The position numbers and the translations under genes are program-made. From Acholeplasmataceae bacterium UBA4853 (GTDB taxonomy: Bacteria > Bacillota_I > Bacilli_A > Acholeplasmatales > Acholeplasmataceae), in NCBI GenBank assembly GCA_002399815.1, contig DHEJ01000035.1, forward strand, positions 1 through 16,879: a DNA stretch of 16,879 nucleotides, read 5' to 3'. Each line of letters begins with the position of its first letter. Position 1 is the first letter of the stretch. The notes under the pieces were generated by a model. That model was not told the origin of the DNA and did no database searches. It was given only the letters and a program-made list of their open reading frames with translations. Of the stretch, positions 7,915 through 14,882 are shown piece by piece.

Positions 7915-10413
7915 ATGTCAGAAATAAGAAGAAAAATAGAATATAACCAAGGATACTACTTGCCATTATTTAATATGAGTGGATTAAAATCATCCATAAC
8001 TCCTTTTTTTGGTGGGGACTTAAAACTTGATCAACATCATTATGCCTTAGAACCAGCATCGGAATTGAGTTTATATGCAAACTCAATGTCAAGAAATGTT
8101 ATTTTTACTGTCAATCAAAAACAATACTTTTTAAATGGTCAAACAGAATCACAACAAACTGATGAAGTGTATTTAACAACAGGTCAGCTATATCAAATTG
8201 TTGAGCGTAAAAATGCATTATTCACACTAAAAACGACATCTTTTATACCTGTTGAAGACACACTAGAGGTTCATCAAGTAAAGATTACGAATACAAGTAA
8301 ACAAAATTTAGAGTTTGATGTTATTACGGCAATTCCTATTTATGGTAGAAGTGCTGATAATATCAGAGATCATCGTCACGTTACATCGCTTTTAAATCGA
8401 ATCTATAAAGTAGGTTCTGGCGTTGTTGTAAAACCAACGTTATCCTTTGATGAACGTGGACACTTAAAAAACAATTATGTATATAGTGTTTTTGCACATC
8501 TAGATAAAATCAAAGTAAACCGAATTATTACCAATATGGATGACTTTATTGGTGGTGGTTCCTTAGCGTTTCCAAGAGGTATATATCAAAAGAATTTAGA
8601 AGTAAGACAAGGTTATGAAGCTATCGGTGCGATCGGATTTGAACCCTTCATATTAAAACCGAATGAAAGTAAGAACTTAAGCTTCACCATTGGCATTACA
8701 AAAGAGGAAAATTCTAACTTTGAAGTTCAAGCACACAAGTATTTTGATCCAATCTACTTTGATCAAGCACTCAATGAAGTCATAGCTTTCTTTAAGAAGT
8801 ACCCAAGAAGTTTAAATTTTGAAATAACTAATAAAGAAACAAGTGAATTACTTGAATGGGTAACCCTTCAACCAACCTTAAGAAGATATTTTGGAAACTC
8901 TTATTTACCACATCATGATTATGGTCGTGGTGGTCGAGGGTGGAGAGATTTATGGCAAGATATCCTGTCTTTAATCATGTTTAATGATCAATCAGTAACA
9001 GACATGCTTTATAACAATTTTGCTGGTATCAGAATTGATGGGTCAAATGCCACAATTATTGGAGATAAACCCGGACAATTCGTTGCAGATCGAAACAAAA
9101 TTGTTAGAGTCTGGAGTGATCATGGTGCATGGCCACTTGTAACTACCAAAATGTATATTGATGAAACAGGTGATCTATCATTCTTATTTAAAAAACATAC
9201 ATACTTTGATGATCAATTCACACATTATACTAAACAAAATAAAACACAAATTGATGCCAATAATATACTTAATCTCAAGAATGAACCATATAAAGGTACA
9301 ATTTTAGAGCATTTACTTGTTCAAAATATTGTAGCATTTAAAAATATCGGTGAAAATGGATTTGTTAAACTAGAAGATGCTGACTGGAATGATGGACTAG
9401 ATATGGCAAAAGAAAAAGGTGAAACCATTGCCTTTACACATTTTTATGCCAATAACCTAAAACAATTAGCAAACTTAATTAAAGCTACAAATGAAAAGAT
9501 TATGATGTTTGAAGCTTTAAAGAAATTAATTTTTGATGAAATTAGTCTTGAAACTTACTTTAATCAAGTCGCAATCTTTAACGAAGACTTAGTGGAAGTT
9601 GATCGAAAGTCTTTAATTGATGCATTAATGAAGCATTATCAAAATGCAATTGATCATATCAATCAGATAGCTTGGATTACAAACTCGCATCTTCAAAGTT
9701 ATATTAATAATGATGGACTATTTAGCGATCATAAGGAAACTATGAGTTTAACAGGTCAAACAATGGCATTGTTATCTGAAACAGTATCAAAAAAACAAGC
9801 AGATCAAATTAGATTAACAACAAAAAAATTACTGTTTGAACCTTCAATTGGAGGATATCACTTAAATAGTAATTACAATCAAGTCTTAACCAATATGGGT
9901 AGAGCTTATGGATTTGCATATAATCATAAAGAAAATGGAGCAATTTTCTCACATATGGCAATTATGTATGTGTATGGACTATTTAATTATGATTTTGTTC
10001 AGGATGGTTATGAAGGTTATATGGCACTAATTAATCGTGCTTTAGTAAATGATTCCAATGTATTACATGGTATTCCGGAATATTTTAATGATCAAGGGAT
10101 TGGTAAATATGCTTACCTTACAGGTAGTGCATCATGGTTACTTAAACTACTCAGAGATAAAGTGTTTGGAATTACATTTAATCTAGGTGTATTATCACTG
10201 AATCCCAAATTACCTAAAAAAGCATTCATAGACCATAAAGCTTCAATCACAACATTCATTCATGGAAGATTAATTAAAGTCATATATATTAATGAAAAGA
10301 ATTTAGAGTATTGTGATTATCAGATTTCAAAAGTTATTTCTAACAAAAAAGATGTTACGCACAACTTAAAACAAGCACTTGATGTGATGGAGGTTTATCT
10401 TGATGAAGTATGA
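7915..10413 (+). CDS. GH94 disaccharide phosphorylase, probably laminaribiose phosphorylase
   Basis: The product (832 residues from this start) shows GH94 hallmarks: an N-terminal beta-sandwich, the (alpha/alpha)6 barrel motif GRGGRGWRDLWQDILSL, and EDADWNDGLDMA carrying the catalytic aspartate. The family phosphorolyses beta-linked glucosides, releasing glucose 1-phosphate and saving ATP. Length fits disaccharide phosphorylases rather than the longer cellodextrin enzymes. Laminaribiose as substrate is inferred from the GH16 and GH30 neighbours and from a laminaribiose phosphorylase I recall from Acholeplasma laidlawii. No signal peptide, so cytoplasmic. I chose ATG 7915 because GGTGA (7906-7910) precedes it; ATG 7903 (four residues longer, MGDY) lacks a ribosome binding site. 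Translation is coupled to the GH3 gene, whose TGA lies 4 bases upstream. Alternative: cellobiose phosphorylase. Confidence 0.9.
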   Translation: MSEIRRKIEYNQGYYLPLFNMSGLKSSITPFFGGDLKLDQHHYALEPASELSLYANSMSRNVIFTVNQKQYFLNGQTESQQTDEVYLTTGQLYQIVERKNALFTLKTTSFIPVEDTLEVHQVKITNTSKQNLEFDVITAIPIYGRSADNIRDHRHVTSLLNRIYKVGSGVVVKPTLSFDERGHLKNNYVYSVFAHLDKIKVNRIITNMDDFIGGGSLAFPRGIYQKNLEVRQGYEAIGAIGFEPFILKPNESKNLSFTIGITKEENSNFEVQAHKYFDPIYFDQALNEVIAFFKKYPRSLNFEITNKETSELLEWVTLQPTLRRYFGNSYLPHHDYGRGGRGWRDLWQDILSLIMFNDQSVTDMLYNNFAGIRIDGSNATIIGDKPGQFVADRNKIVRVWSDHGAWPLVTTKMYIDETGDLSFLFKKHTYFDDQFTHYTKQNKTQIDANNILNLKNEPYKGTILEHLLVQNIVAFKNIGENGFVKLEDADWNDGLDMAKEKGETIAFTHFYANNLKQLANLIKATNEKIMMFEALKKLIFDEISLETYFNQVAIFNEDLVEVDRKSLIDALMKHYQNAIDHINQIAWITNSHLQSYINNDGLFSDHKETMSLTGQTMALLSETVSKKQADQIRLTTKKLLFEPSIGGYHLNSNYNQVLTNMGRAYGFAYNHKENGAIFSHMAIMYVYGLFNYDFVQDGYEGYMALINRALVNDSNVLHGIPEYFNDQGIGKYAYLTGSASWLLKLLRDKVFGITFNLGVLSLNPKLPKKAFIDHKASITTFIHGRLIKVIYINEKNLEYCDYQISKVISNKKDVTHNLKQALDVMEVYLDEV

Positions 10414-10804
10414 AGTATTCTCCTATGATGGGATTGGTTATCAAAAACTCATGGTATATAAGGATTGGCGGATTGCTATTTTAAACTATATTGATGAACT
10501 TGAAATAGACAATCTAACTTATGTAGAAGCACATCATGAAACAGATGAGGCATTTATTTTACTAAAAGGTGAAGCAACTTTAATCTTTGCAGATGTAGAA
10601 GATCAAAAGATTATTGGTTTTACAAAATTGAATTTGGAACCTAATAAAGTATATAACATTAAGAAAAATATTTATCATACTCATACGCTGAGTAAGGATT
10701 GTCAATTACTCATTGTAGAAGAAGAAAATACTTCGGATTTTAACTCTCATAGAATTTATTTTAATGATCAAGCAAAAAAGAAATTAAAGGAGATATTTGA
10801 ATGA
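10403..10804 (+). CDS. Small single-domain cupin protein
   Basis: A 133-residue protein with one cupin beta-barrel. The first cupin motif is visible as EAHHETDEAFILLKGEATL at about 44-62 and the second as PNKVYNIKKNIYHTHTLS at about 82-99, whose histidines and glutamate can bind a metal. No signal peptide. The ATG at 10403 has GGAGG (10389-10393) 9 bases upstream; the TTG just before it is not needed. The gene overlaps the GH94 gene by 11 bases and the GH16 gene by 4 (ATGA), so it is firmly part of the glucan operon. Its role is unknown: candidates are a sugar isomerase or epimerase accessory, or a sugar sensor. The fold is supported; the function is not. Confidence 0.85.
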   Translation: MKYEVFSYDGIGYQKLMVYKDWRIAILNYIDELEIDNLTYVEAHHETDEAFILLKGEATLIFADVEDQKIIGFTKLNLEPNKVYNIKKNIYHTHTLSKDCQLLIVEEENTSDFNSHRIYFNDQAKKKLKEIFE

Positions 10805-11508
10805 GAAAACTCATCTTTGAGGATCACTTTTTAGGAACAACACCAGATGAAAAAAACTGGACTTTGGAAGTATTAGGTAGTGGGTTTGGTAATAAAGAAG
10901 ACCAGTTTTATACAGCTAGAACAGAAAACGTCTTTACTAAGGATAGTATCTTGCATATTGTTGCAAGAAAAGAAGATTATGAACATCGAAAATATACTTC
11001 AGCAAAATTAGTTTCAAGACATAAATTTAGTTTTCAATATGGAAAAATTGAAGTACGTATGAAGTTACCAAAAGGTGTTGGTACATGGCCAGCATTTTGG
11101 TTATTAGGTGATAACATTAAAGAAGTTGGCTGGCCAAAATGTGGTGAAATCGATTTAATGGAATATGTAGGAAAAGATCCGGATCACATTCATTTTTCTC
11201 TTCATTCACAAAACTATAACCATGGTAAAGGTAATAATCCTTATTTCAAAAAAGAAGTTAAAGGTATTTCAGATGATTTCCATGTATTTACTTTAGATTG
11301 GGATCAATTTGGATTCAAATATTACTTGGATAATCAGTTATTAAAAACTGAATTAAAAGGCGATAAAAAATCTGTTGAGGATTGGCCATTTGATCAAAAG
11401 TTTTATATGATTATTAATTTAGCGATTGGTGGAACTTGGGGTGGAGCAATCGATGATTCTATCTTCCCAACTGAGTTTTTAATCGATTACGTTAAAGTTT
11501 ATGAATAA
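10801..11508 (+). CDS. GH16 laminarinase-type endo-beta-1,3-glucanase without signal peptide
   Basis: The 235-residue protein is essentially one GH16 beta-jelly-roll domain. The active-site motif is GEIDLMEYVG with nucleophile E116, D118 and acid/base E121; the extra residue before the second glutamate (E-I-D-L-M-E) is the form seen in laminarinases. YGKIEVRMKLPKGVGTWPAFWLL and INLAIGGTWGG are further family signatures. It should cleave internal beta-1,3 (or mixed 1,3/1,4) glucan bonds. The protein starts MRKLIFEDHFLGT with no signal peptide or anchor, unlike typical secreted laminarinases, so it probably acts on imported oligosaccharides. The start is fixed by AAAGGAG (10786-10792), 8 bases upstream, and overlaps the cupin stop as ATGA. 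The family is certain; cytoplasmic location is inferred. Confidence 0.94.
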   Translation: MRKLIFEDHFLGTTPDEKNWTLEVLGSGFGNKEDQFYTARTENVFTKDSILHIVARKEDYEHRKYTSAKLVSRHKFSFQYGKIEVRMKLPKGVGTWPAFWLLGDNIKEVGWPKCGEIDLMEYVGKDPDHIHFSLHSQNYNHGKGNNPYFKKEVKGISDDFHVFTLDWDQFGFKYYLDNQLLKTELKGDKKSVEDWPFDQKFYMIINLAIGGTWGGAIDDSIFPTEFLIDYVKVYE

Positions 11509-12964
11509 GATGTTTCCATATACGAAAAAAATAATAATTTTTGGTTTAATTTTACTTTTTACACTGGTCATAAGTGCTTGTGAAAAGGTAGTTGATGGGG
11601 GAGAAGAACCAGTGAAGAAACTCTATGAAGTAAGTCCGTATGTCACTGCAGGAAATAAATCCAAATTATTAGATAAAGGTAATGATGTAACCACATCTTT
11701 TGATGAGAATAGTGCAGGCATTAAATTAAGTTTAAATCCAGAAATAACTTATCAAACAATGGATGGTTTTGGTGCTGCTATGACTGAATCGTCTGCTTAC
11801 TTATTAATGAATTTAGATTCTAATAAGAGAGCTGAAGTCATGGAATCATTATTTGGCAAAGAAGAAGGTATATCTTTATCTTTTGTTAGAATTGCTATGG
11901 GAGCATCAGATTTTTCTTTAGATAATTTTACGTACAATGATACTGTAGATAATCAACCAGATTTAGAATTAACTAACTTTTCAATTGAAAGAGATGAAGC
12001 ATATGTTATTCCAATTTTAAAAGAGGCTAAATTATTAAATGATGAACTTTTAATCATGGGTACACCTTGGAGTGCACCGGCATGGATGAAGGATAATCTA
12101 AACTTAAATGGTGGTAAATTAAAAACAAACTATCATGATACATATGCTAATTACTTTGTGAAGTTTATAGATGCGTATCAAGCACATGGCTTAAATATTT
12201 ATGCAGTTACACCACAAAATGAACCATTACATCAAACATCTGGTTATCCAAGTATGTATATGTTGCCTGATCAACAATCAAATTTGATTGTATCTATGGG
12301 AGAAGCTTTTGAATCAAATGACATAGATACTTTAATCATGGCTTATGATCATAACTGGGATCGTATGGACTATCCAATATCAGTGATTAACTCTGATGCT
12401 TATGATTACGTTGCTGGTACAGCTTTACATGGTTACGGTGGTAATGTTAAGGATACTCAACGAGTTGTTAATGCATTTCCAGAAAAAGGTGTTTGGTTTA
12501 CTGAGATTTCTGGTGGATTATGGGCAACAAACTTTGCTGATAATATGACTTGGAATATGGAAAATATTTTTATGGGTTCTATTAATTTAAGTGCTAAAGG
12601 GGTATTAATGTGGAATATTGCCTTAGATCAAAACAACGGACCTAAAAATGGTGGATGTACAAATTGTCGTGGTGTTCTAACTGTTAATACAGAAACAGAT
12701 GTAATTACTAAGAATGAAGAGTATTATATCATTGGACATTTTTCAAAATTTGTTCGTAAAGGTGCATTAAGAATCGATGCACAATCAAATAATGCAAATT
12801 TAATTACATCAGCGTTTAAAAATCCAGATGGTTCAATTGTTGTGGTTGTTCATAATAAAACAAATTCTCAATTAAATTTCCAATTAAACATCCATGAAAG
12901 TAATGTTTCTTATCAAATTCCTGCTAAAGGAACTATCAGTTTTGTTCTAAATGAGTTAGCATAA
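11501..12964 (+). CDS. GH30 lipoprotein glucanase, probably endo-beta-1,6-glucanase
   Basis: The 487-residue product has a lipoprotein signal: basic start, hydrophobic core (IIIFGLILLFTLVIS) and lipobox ISAC with C27 as the lipidated residue. The GH30 domain starts near TMDGFGAAMTESSAYLL; the acid/base is E241 in VTPQNEP and the nucleophile E335 in FTEISGG. A C-terminal beta-sandwich (after about 405) completes the fold. Family members include glucosylceramidases and beta-1,6-glucanases; beside GH16, GH94 and GH3, removal of beta-1,6-linked glucose from laminarin at the cell surface is the best inference. The ATG overlaps the GH16 gene by 8 bases and lacks a clear ribosome binding site; an in-frame ATG at 11510 is the alternative. 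Initiation is probably coupled to GH16. Last gene of the operon, with no strong terminator visible after it. Confidence 0.92.
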   Translation: MNKMFPYTKKIIIFGLILLFTLVISACEKVVDGGEEPVKKLYEVSPYVTAGNKSKLLDKGNDVTTSFDENSAGIKLSLNPEITYQTMDGFGAAMTESSAYLLMNLDSNKRAEVMESLFGKEEGISLSFVRIAMGASDFSLDNFTYNDTVDNQPDLELTNFSIERDEAYVIPILKEAKLLNDELLIMGTPWSAPAWMKDNLNLNGGKLKTNYHDTYANYFVKFIDAYQAHGLNIYAVTPQNEPLHQTSGYPSMYMLPDQQSNLIVSMGEAFESNDIDTLIMAYDHNWDRMDYPISVINSDAYDYVAGTALHGYGGNVKDTQRVVNAFPEKGVWFTEISGGLWATNFADNMTWNMENIFMGSINLSAKGVLMWNIALDQNNGPKNGGCTNCRGVLTVNTETDVITKNEEYYIIGHFSKFVRKGALRIDAQSNNANLITSAFKNPDGSIVVVVHNKTNSQLNFQLNIHESNVSYQIPAKGTISFVLNELA

Positions 12965-12993
12965 TCATTTACTATAATTTTTTGACAAGTTTT

Positions 12994-13007
12994 CTTGAAC
13001 GTTTTTG
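12994..13007. promoter_or_regulatory. Weak upstream AACGTT-centred site
   Basis: TTGAACGTTTTTG has a CG centre (13000/13001) and AACGTT core like the sites at 13041 and 13062, but poor outer symmetry. It may be an auxiliary operator about 47 bp upstream of the next site. Confidence 0.3.
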
Positions 13008-13040
13008 TTCTTTATTAATCGCTTAACTAAGCAAATATAG

Positions 13041-13077
13041 AGAAAACGTTTTACTGTTTTACGAAAACGTTGTAAAA
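13041..13077. promoter_or_regulatory. Two tandem AAAACGTT operators upstream of the solute-binding protein gene
   Basis: The first site is AGAAAACGTTTTAC (13041-13054) with a perfect AAAACGTTTT palindrome. The second is CGAAAACGTTGTAA (13062-13075). Their CG centres are 21 bp apart, about two helical turns, so bound proteins would lie on the same face. Both match the LacI-family operator form seen before the GH3 gene. They lie 16-50 bp upstream of the -35, so they may be activating or looping sites. Confidence 0.6.
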
Positions 13078-13092
13078 AAGTTATTATTTCTC

Positions 13093-13121
13093 TTGAAATC
13101 GTTTTCACATAGTGTTATAAT
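13093..13121 (+). promoter_or_regulatory. Strong promoter of the solute-binding protein gene
   Basis: TTGAAA (13093-13098) and TATAAT (13116-13121) are exactly 17 bases apart. Transcription would start near 13128, giving a leader of about 40 bases containing AGGAGGG (13156-13162). Confidence 0.85.
13094..13107. promoter_or_regulatory. cre-like LacI-family operator overlapping the -35 element
   Basis: TGAAATCGTTTTCA fits every fixed position of the Gram-positive cre consensus TGWAANCGNTNWCA, as I remember it. It overlaps the -35 TTGAAA, so binding would exclude RNA polymerase. CcpA or a local LacI-family sugar repressor are both possible. Confidence 0.7.
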
Positions 13122-13167
13122 TGCATTGAGATATAAATCGTAATCCAAAAAAAATAGGAGGGAAAGT

Positions 13168-14793
13168 ATGAAAAAATATCTTGTTTCAATAATGTTACTC
13201 GCATTAGCATTCATCGTAGTAGCATGTGGACCAACTTATGAAGGTCTAGATACCGCAACAGATGGTGAAATCACTATTATGTTATGGTCAGGGGATGGAT
13301 TATTCTATGAGAATATCGGTAAACAAACGATAGAACCAGAAGAATTAACTTCTCAAAATGCTGCAACAATCTATGCTGTTGCAAAAGAATTCAACAAAGT
13401 ATATCCAAACGTAAAAGTTAACGTCATTACAAAAGTTGGGGGACCACATGATAATGGTGTAAGCTGGTCACAATTTAGAGAAAACTTTGAATTGGAATAT
13501 GGTAAAAAAGTTGATATTTGGGCTTCAACTGACTTAGTTGGTGAAGTTACACGTGGTATGGTTGCAGACTTATCAGTATTCAATGCTGATCCAATGTACC
13601 AATCATTTAACCCAGGTATCATGAAGATGATGAATTATTATGGTATACAAGCTGGTTTACCTCAGTTCTTACAACCTTGGGGCGTATACATTAATAAAGA
13701 ATTAGCAGAAAATAATAACTTAGATGTTCCAGAACCAAACTGGACTATTGATGAATATACAGACTTTGTAAGTCATTCAAGTCCAAATTCATGGTATGGT
13801 TCTATGGATACTCCTAAGAGCTTTATTTTCACTGGTACAACTACAATGGCTCAGTCACTAGTAGAACAATCAGGTGATGCACCATTTATTAACATGAACT
13901 CAGCTGAAGTTAGAGCATTAATTCCTTATATCGCTGATTGGGCTGATCACTCAGTTTGGCCACAATGGGATAAGGGAACTATTGATTCAACATTCATGGA
14001 TGCTCATGGATGGTGGAGTTATAACTACTTCAAGAATGGTGCTTTATTAACTCTTGATGGAGACCCTTGGATGTTAGGTGATGGTGCAAACACTACTGAA
14101 GGTCACTGGGGAACTATTCAATCAGATAATTGGGATATTTATCCAAGACCAAGTACTGATTATGTAGATAACACAGTTGGTGTCGTATTAGACCCATTAG
14201 CTATTCACAACTATGCACTTGATGATTCAAATAAAGAATTATCAGACGCTGAATATAAGAAATTACAAATCGCGTATACATTTACATCGTTCTGGATTGG
14301 TGATGACAGAGCATGGCAAGCAAGAGTTGACCAACAATTCTTAAATGGTGATGTTCTAAAAACTGCTATCAATGACTCAGTTCCTACAGTAACTGGTGAT
14401 GCATTTACTCGTCAAATGGAAATTTGGTTCAAAGCTCCAAACCATGCAATCCTTGCAGATAAAGATCAATTCCCTGGATTCCACTTCATGATGGAAAAAT
14501 TTGCAGCAGGTAACGTTAAAGACGTTTCTGACAAAGCATATCCTTGGTACTATGATAAAGATGGAACTCGTACTGAAATTCTTTATGAATGGAATAACTT
14601 CAATTTACCTGCAGTATTAACTGGAAACCCTGAAGCAACTTCACCTAGAAGAACTGACGCAGGATTCACAGATGCTGTATTGGCTAAATTACCAGAATGG
14701 AACACTTTAGCAAACACTAGATTTGCTAATGAAGTTGCATTACTAAAAGCTGGTTTAAAGACTCACTACGGTAAAACTGACGCAGATTTTTAA
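13168..14793 (+). CDS. ABC transporter solute-binding lipoprotein (family 1), probably for beta-glucan oligosaccharides
   Basis: The 541-residue protein begins with a lipoprotein signal (MKKYLVSIMLLALAFIV, lipobox VVAC, lipidated C20). Mature features typical of family 1 binding proteins follow: ITIMLWSGDG as the first strand, AAKEFNKVYPNVKVNVI-type sequence, DIWASTDLVGEVTRGMVADLS, and a tryptophan-rich second half that fits stacking on sugars. It is longer than the usual 400-450 residues, as seen in binders of longer oligosaccharides. The start is fixed by AGGAGGG five bases upstream. It has its own strong, operator-covered promoter and a hairpin after its stop. Codons ending in C (AAC, TTC) look more frequent here than in neighbouring genes, suggesting high expression. 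The ligand is inferred from the adjacent glucan enzymes. Confidence 0.92.
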   Translation: MKKYLVSIMLLALAFIVVACGPTYEGLDTATDGEITIMLWSGDGLFYENIGKQTIEPEELTSQNAATIYAVAKEFNKVYPNVKVNVITKVGGPHDNGVSWSQFRENFELEYGKKVDIWASTDLVGEVTRGMVADLSVFNADPMYQSFNPGIMKMMNYYGIQAGLPQFLQPWGVYINKELAENNNLDVPEPNWTIDEYTDFVSHSSPNSWYGSMDTPKSFIFTGTTTMAQSLVEQSGDAPFINMNSAEVRALIPYIADWADHSVWPQWDKGTIDSTFMDAHGWWSYNYFKNGALLTLDGDPWMLGDGANTTEGHWGTIQSDNWDIYPRPSTDYVDNTVGVVLDPLAIHNYALDDSNKELSDAEYKKLQIAYTFTSFWIGDDRAWQARVDQQFLNGDVLKTAINDSVPTVTGDAFTRQMEIWFKAPNHAILADKDQFPGFHFMMEKFAAGNVKDVSDKAYPWYYDKDGTRTEILYEWNNFNLPAVLTGNPEATSPRRTDAGFTDAVLAKLPEWNTLANTRFANEVALLKAGLKTHYGKTDADF

Positions 14794-14823
14794 TAGCAAT
14801 TAAGACAAATTAGAATTATCTAG

Positions 14824-14860
14824 TTATGAGGCGCCAGACTATCGTTTGGTGCCTTCATAA
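14824..14860 (+). other. Intercistronic stem-loop after the solute-binding protein gene
   Basis: Arms TTATGAGGCGCCA (14824-14836) and TGGTGCCTTCATAA (14847-14860) pair over 13 bp with one bulged base and one G-T pair around a 10-base loop. No T tract follows; a ribosome binding site and the next gene come instead. It is more likely an mRNA-stabilising or partially terminating hairpin than a full terminator, keeping the binding protein more abundant than downstream products. Confidence 0.7.
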
Positions 14861-14882
14861 TGATAAAAGGAGGAATTTTCAT

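Noticed and set aside
10400..10402. TTG as start of the cupin gene
   Set aside because: The adjacent ATG at 10403 is better spaced (9 bases) from GGAGG.
12982..13010. TTGACA at 12982-12987 as an upstream promoter of the binding-protein gene
   Set aside because: No acceptable -10 lies 15-19 bases downstream, and a far better promoter is at 13093-13121.
13021..13032. Palindrome GCTTAACTAAGC
   Set aside because: It does not have the CG-centred core of the other operators and a 12-base A+T-rich palindrome could be chance.
13371..13622. Minus-strand open frame of 83 codons
   Set aside because: It is antisense to the solute-binding protein gene and has no initiation signal.
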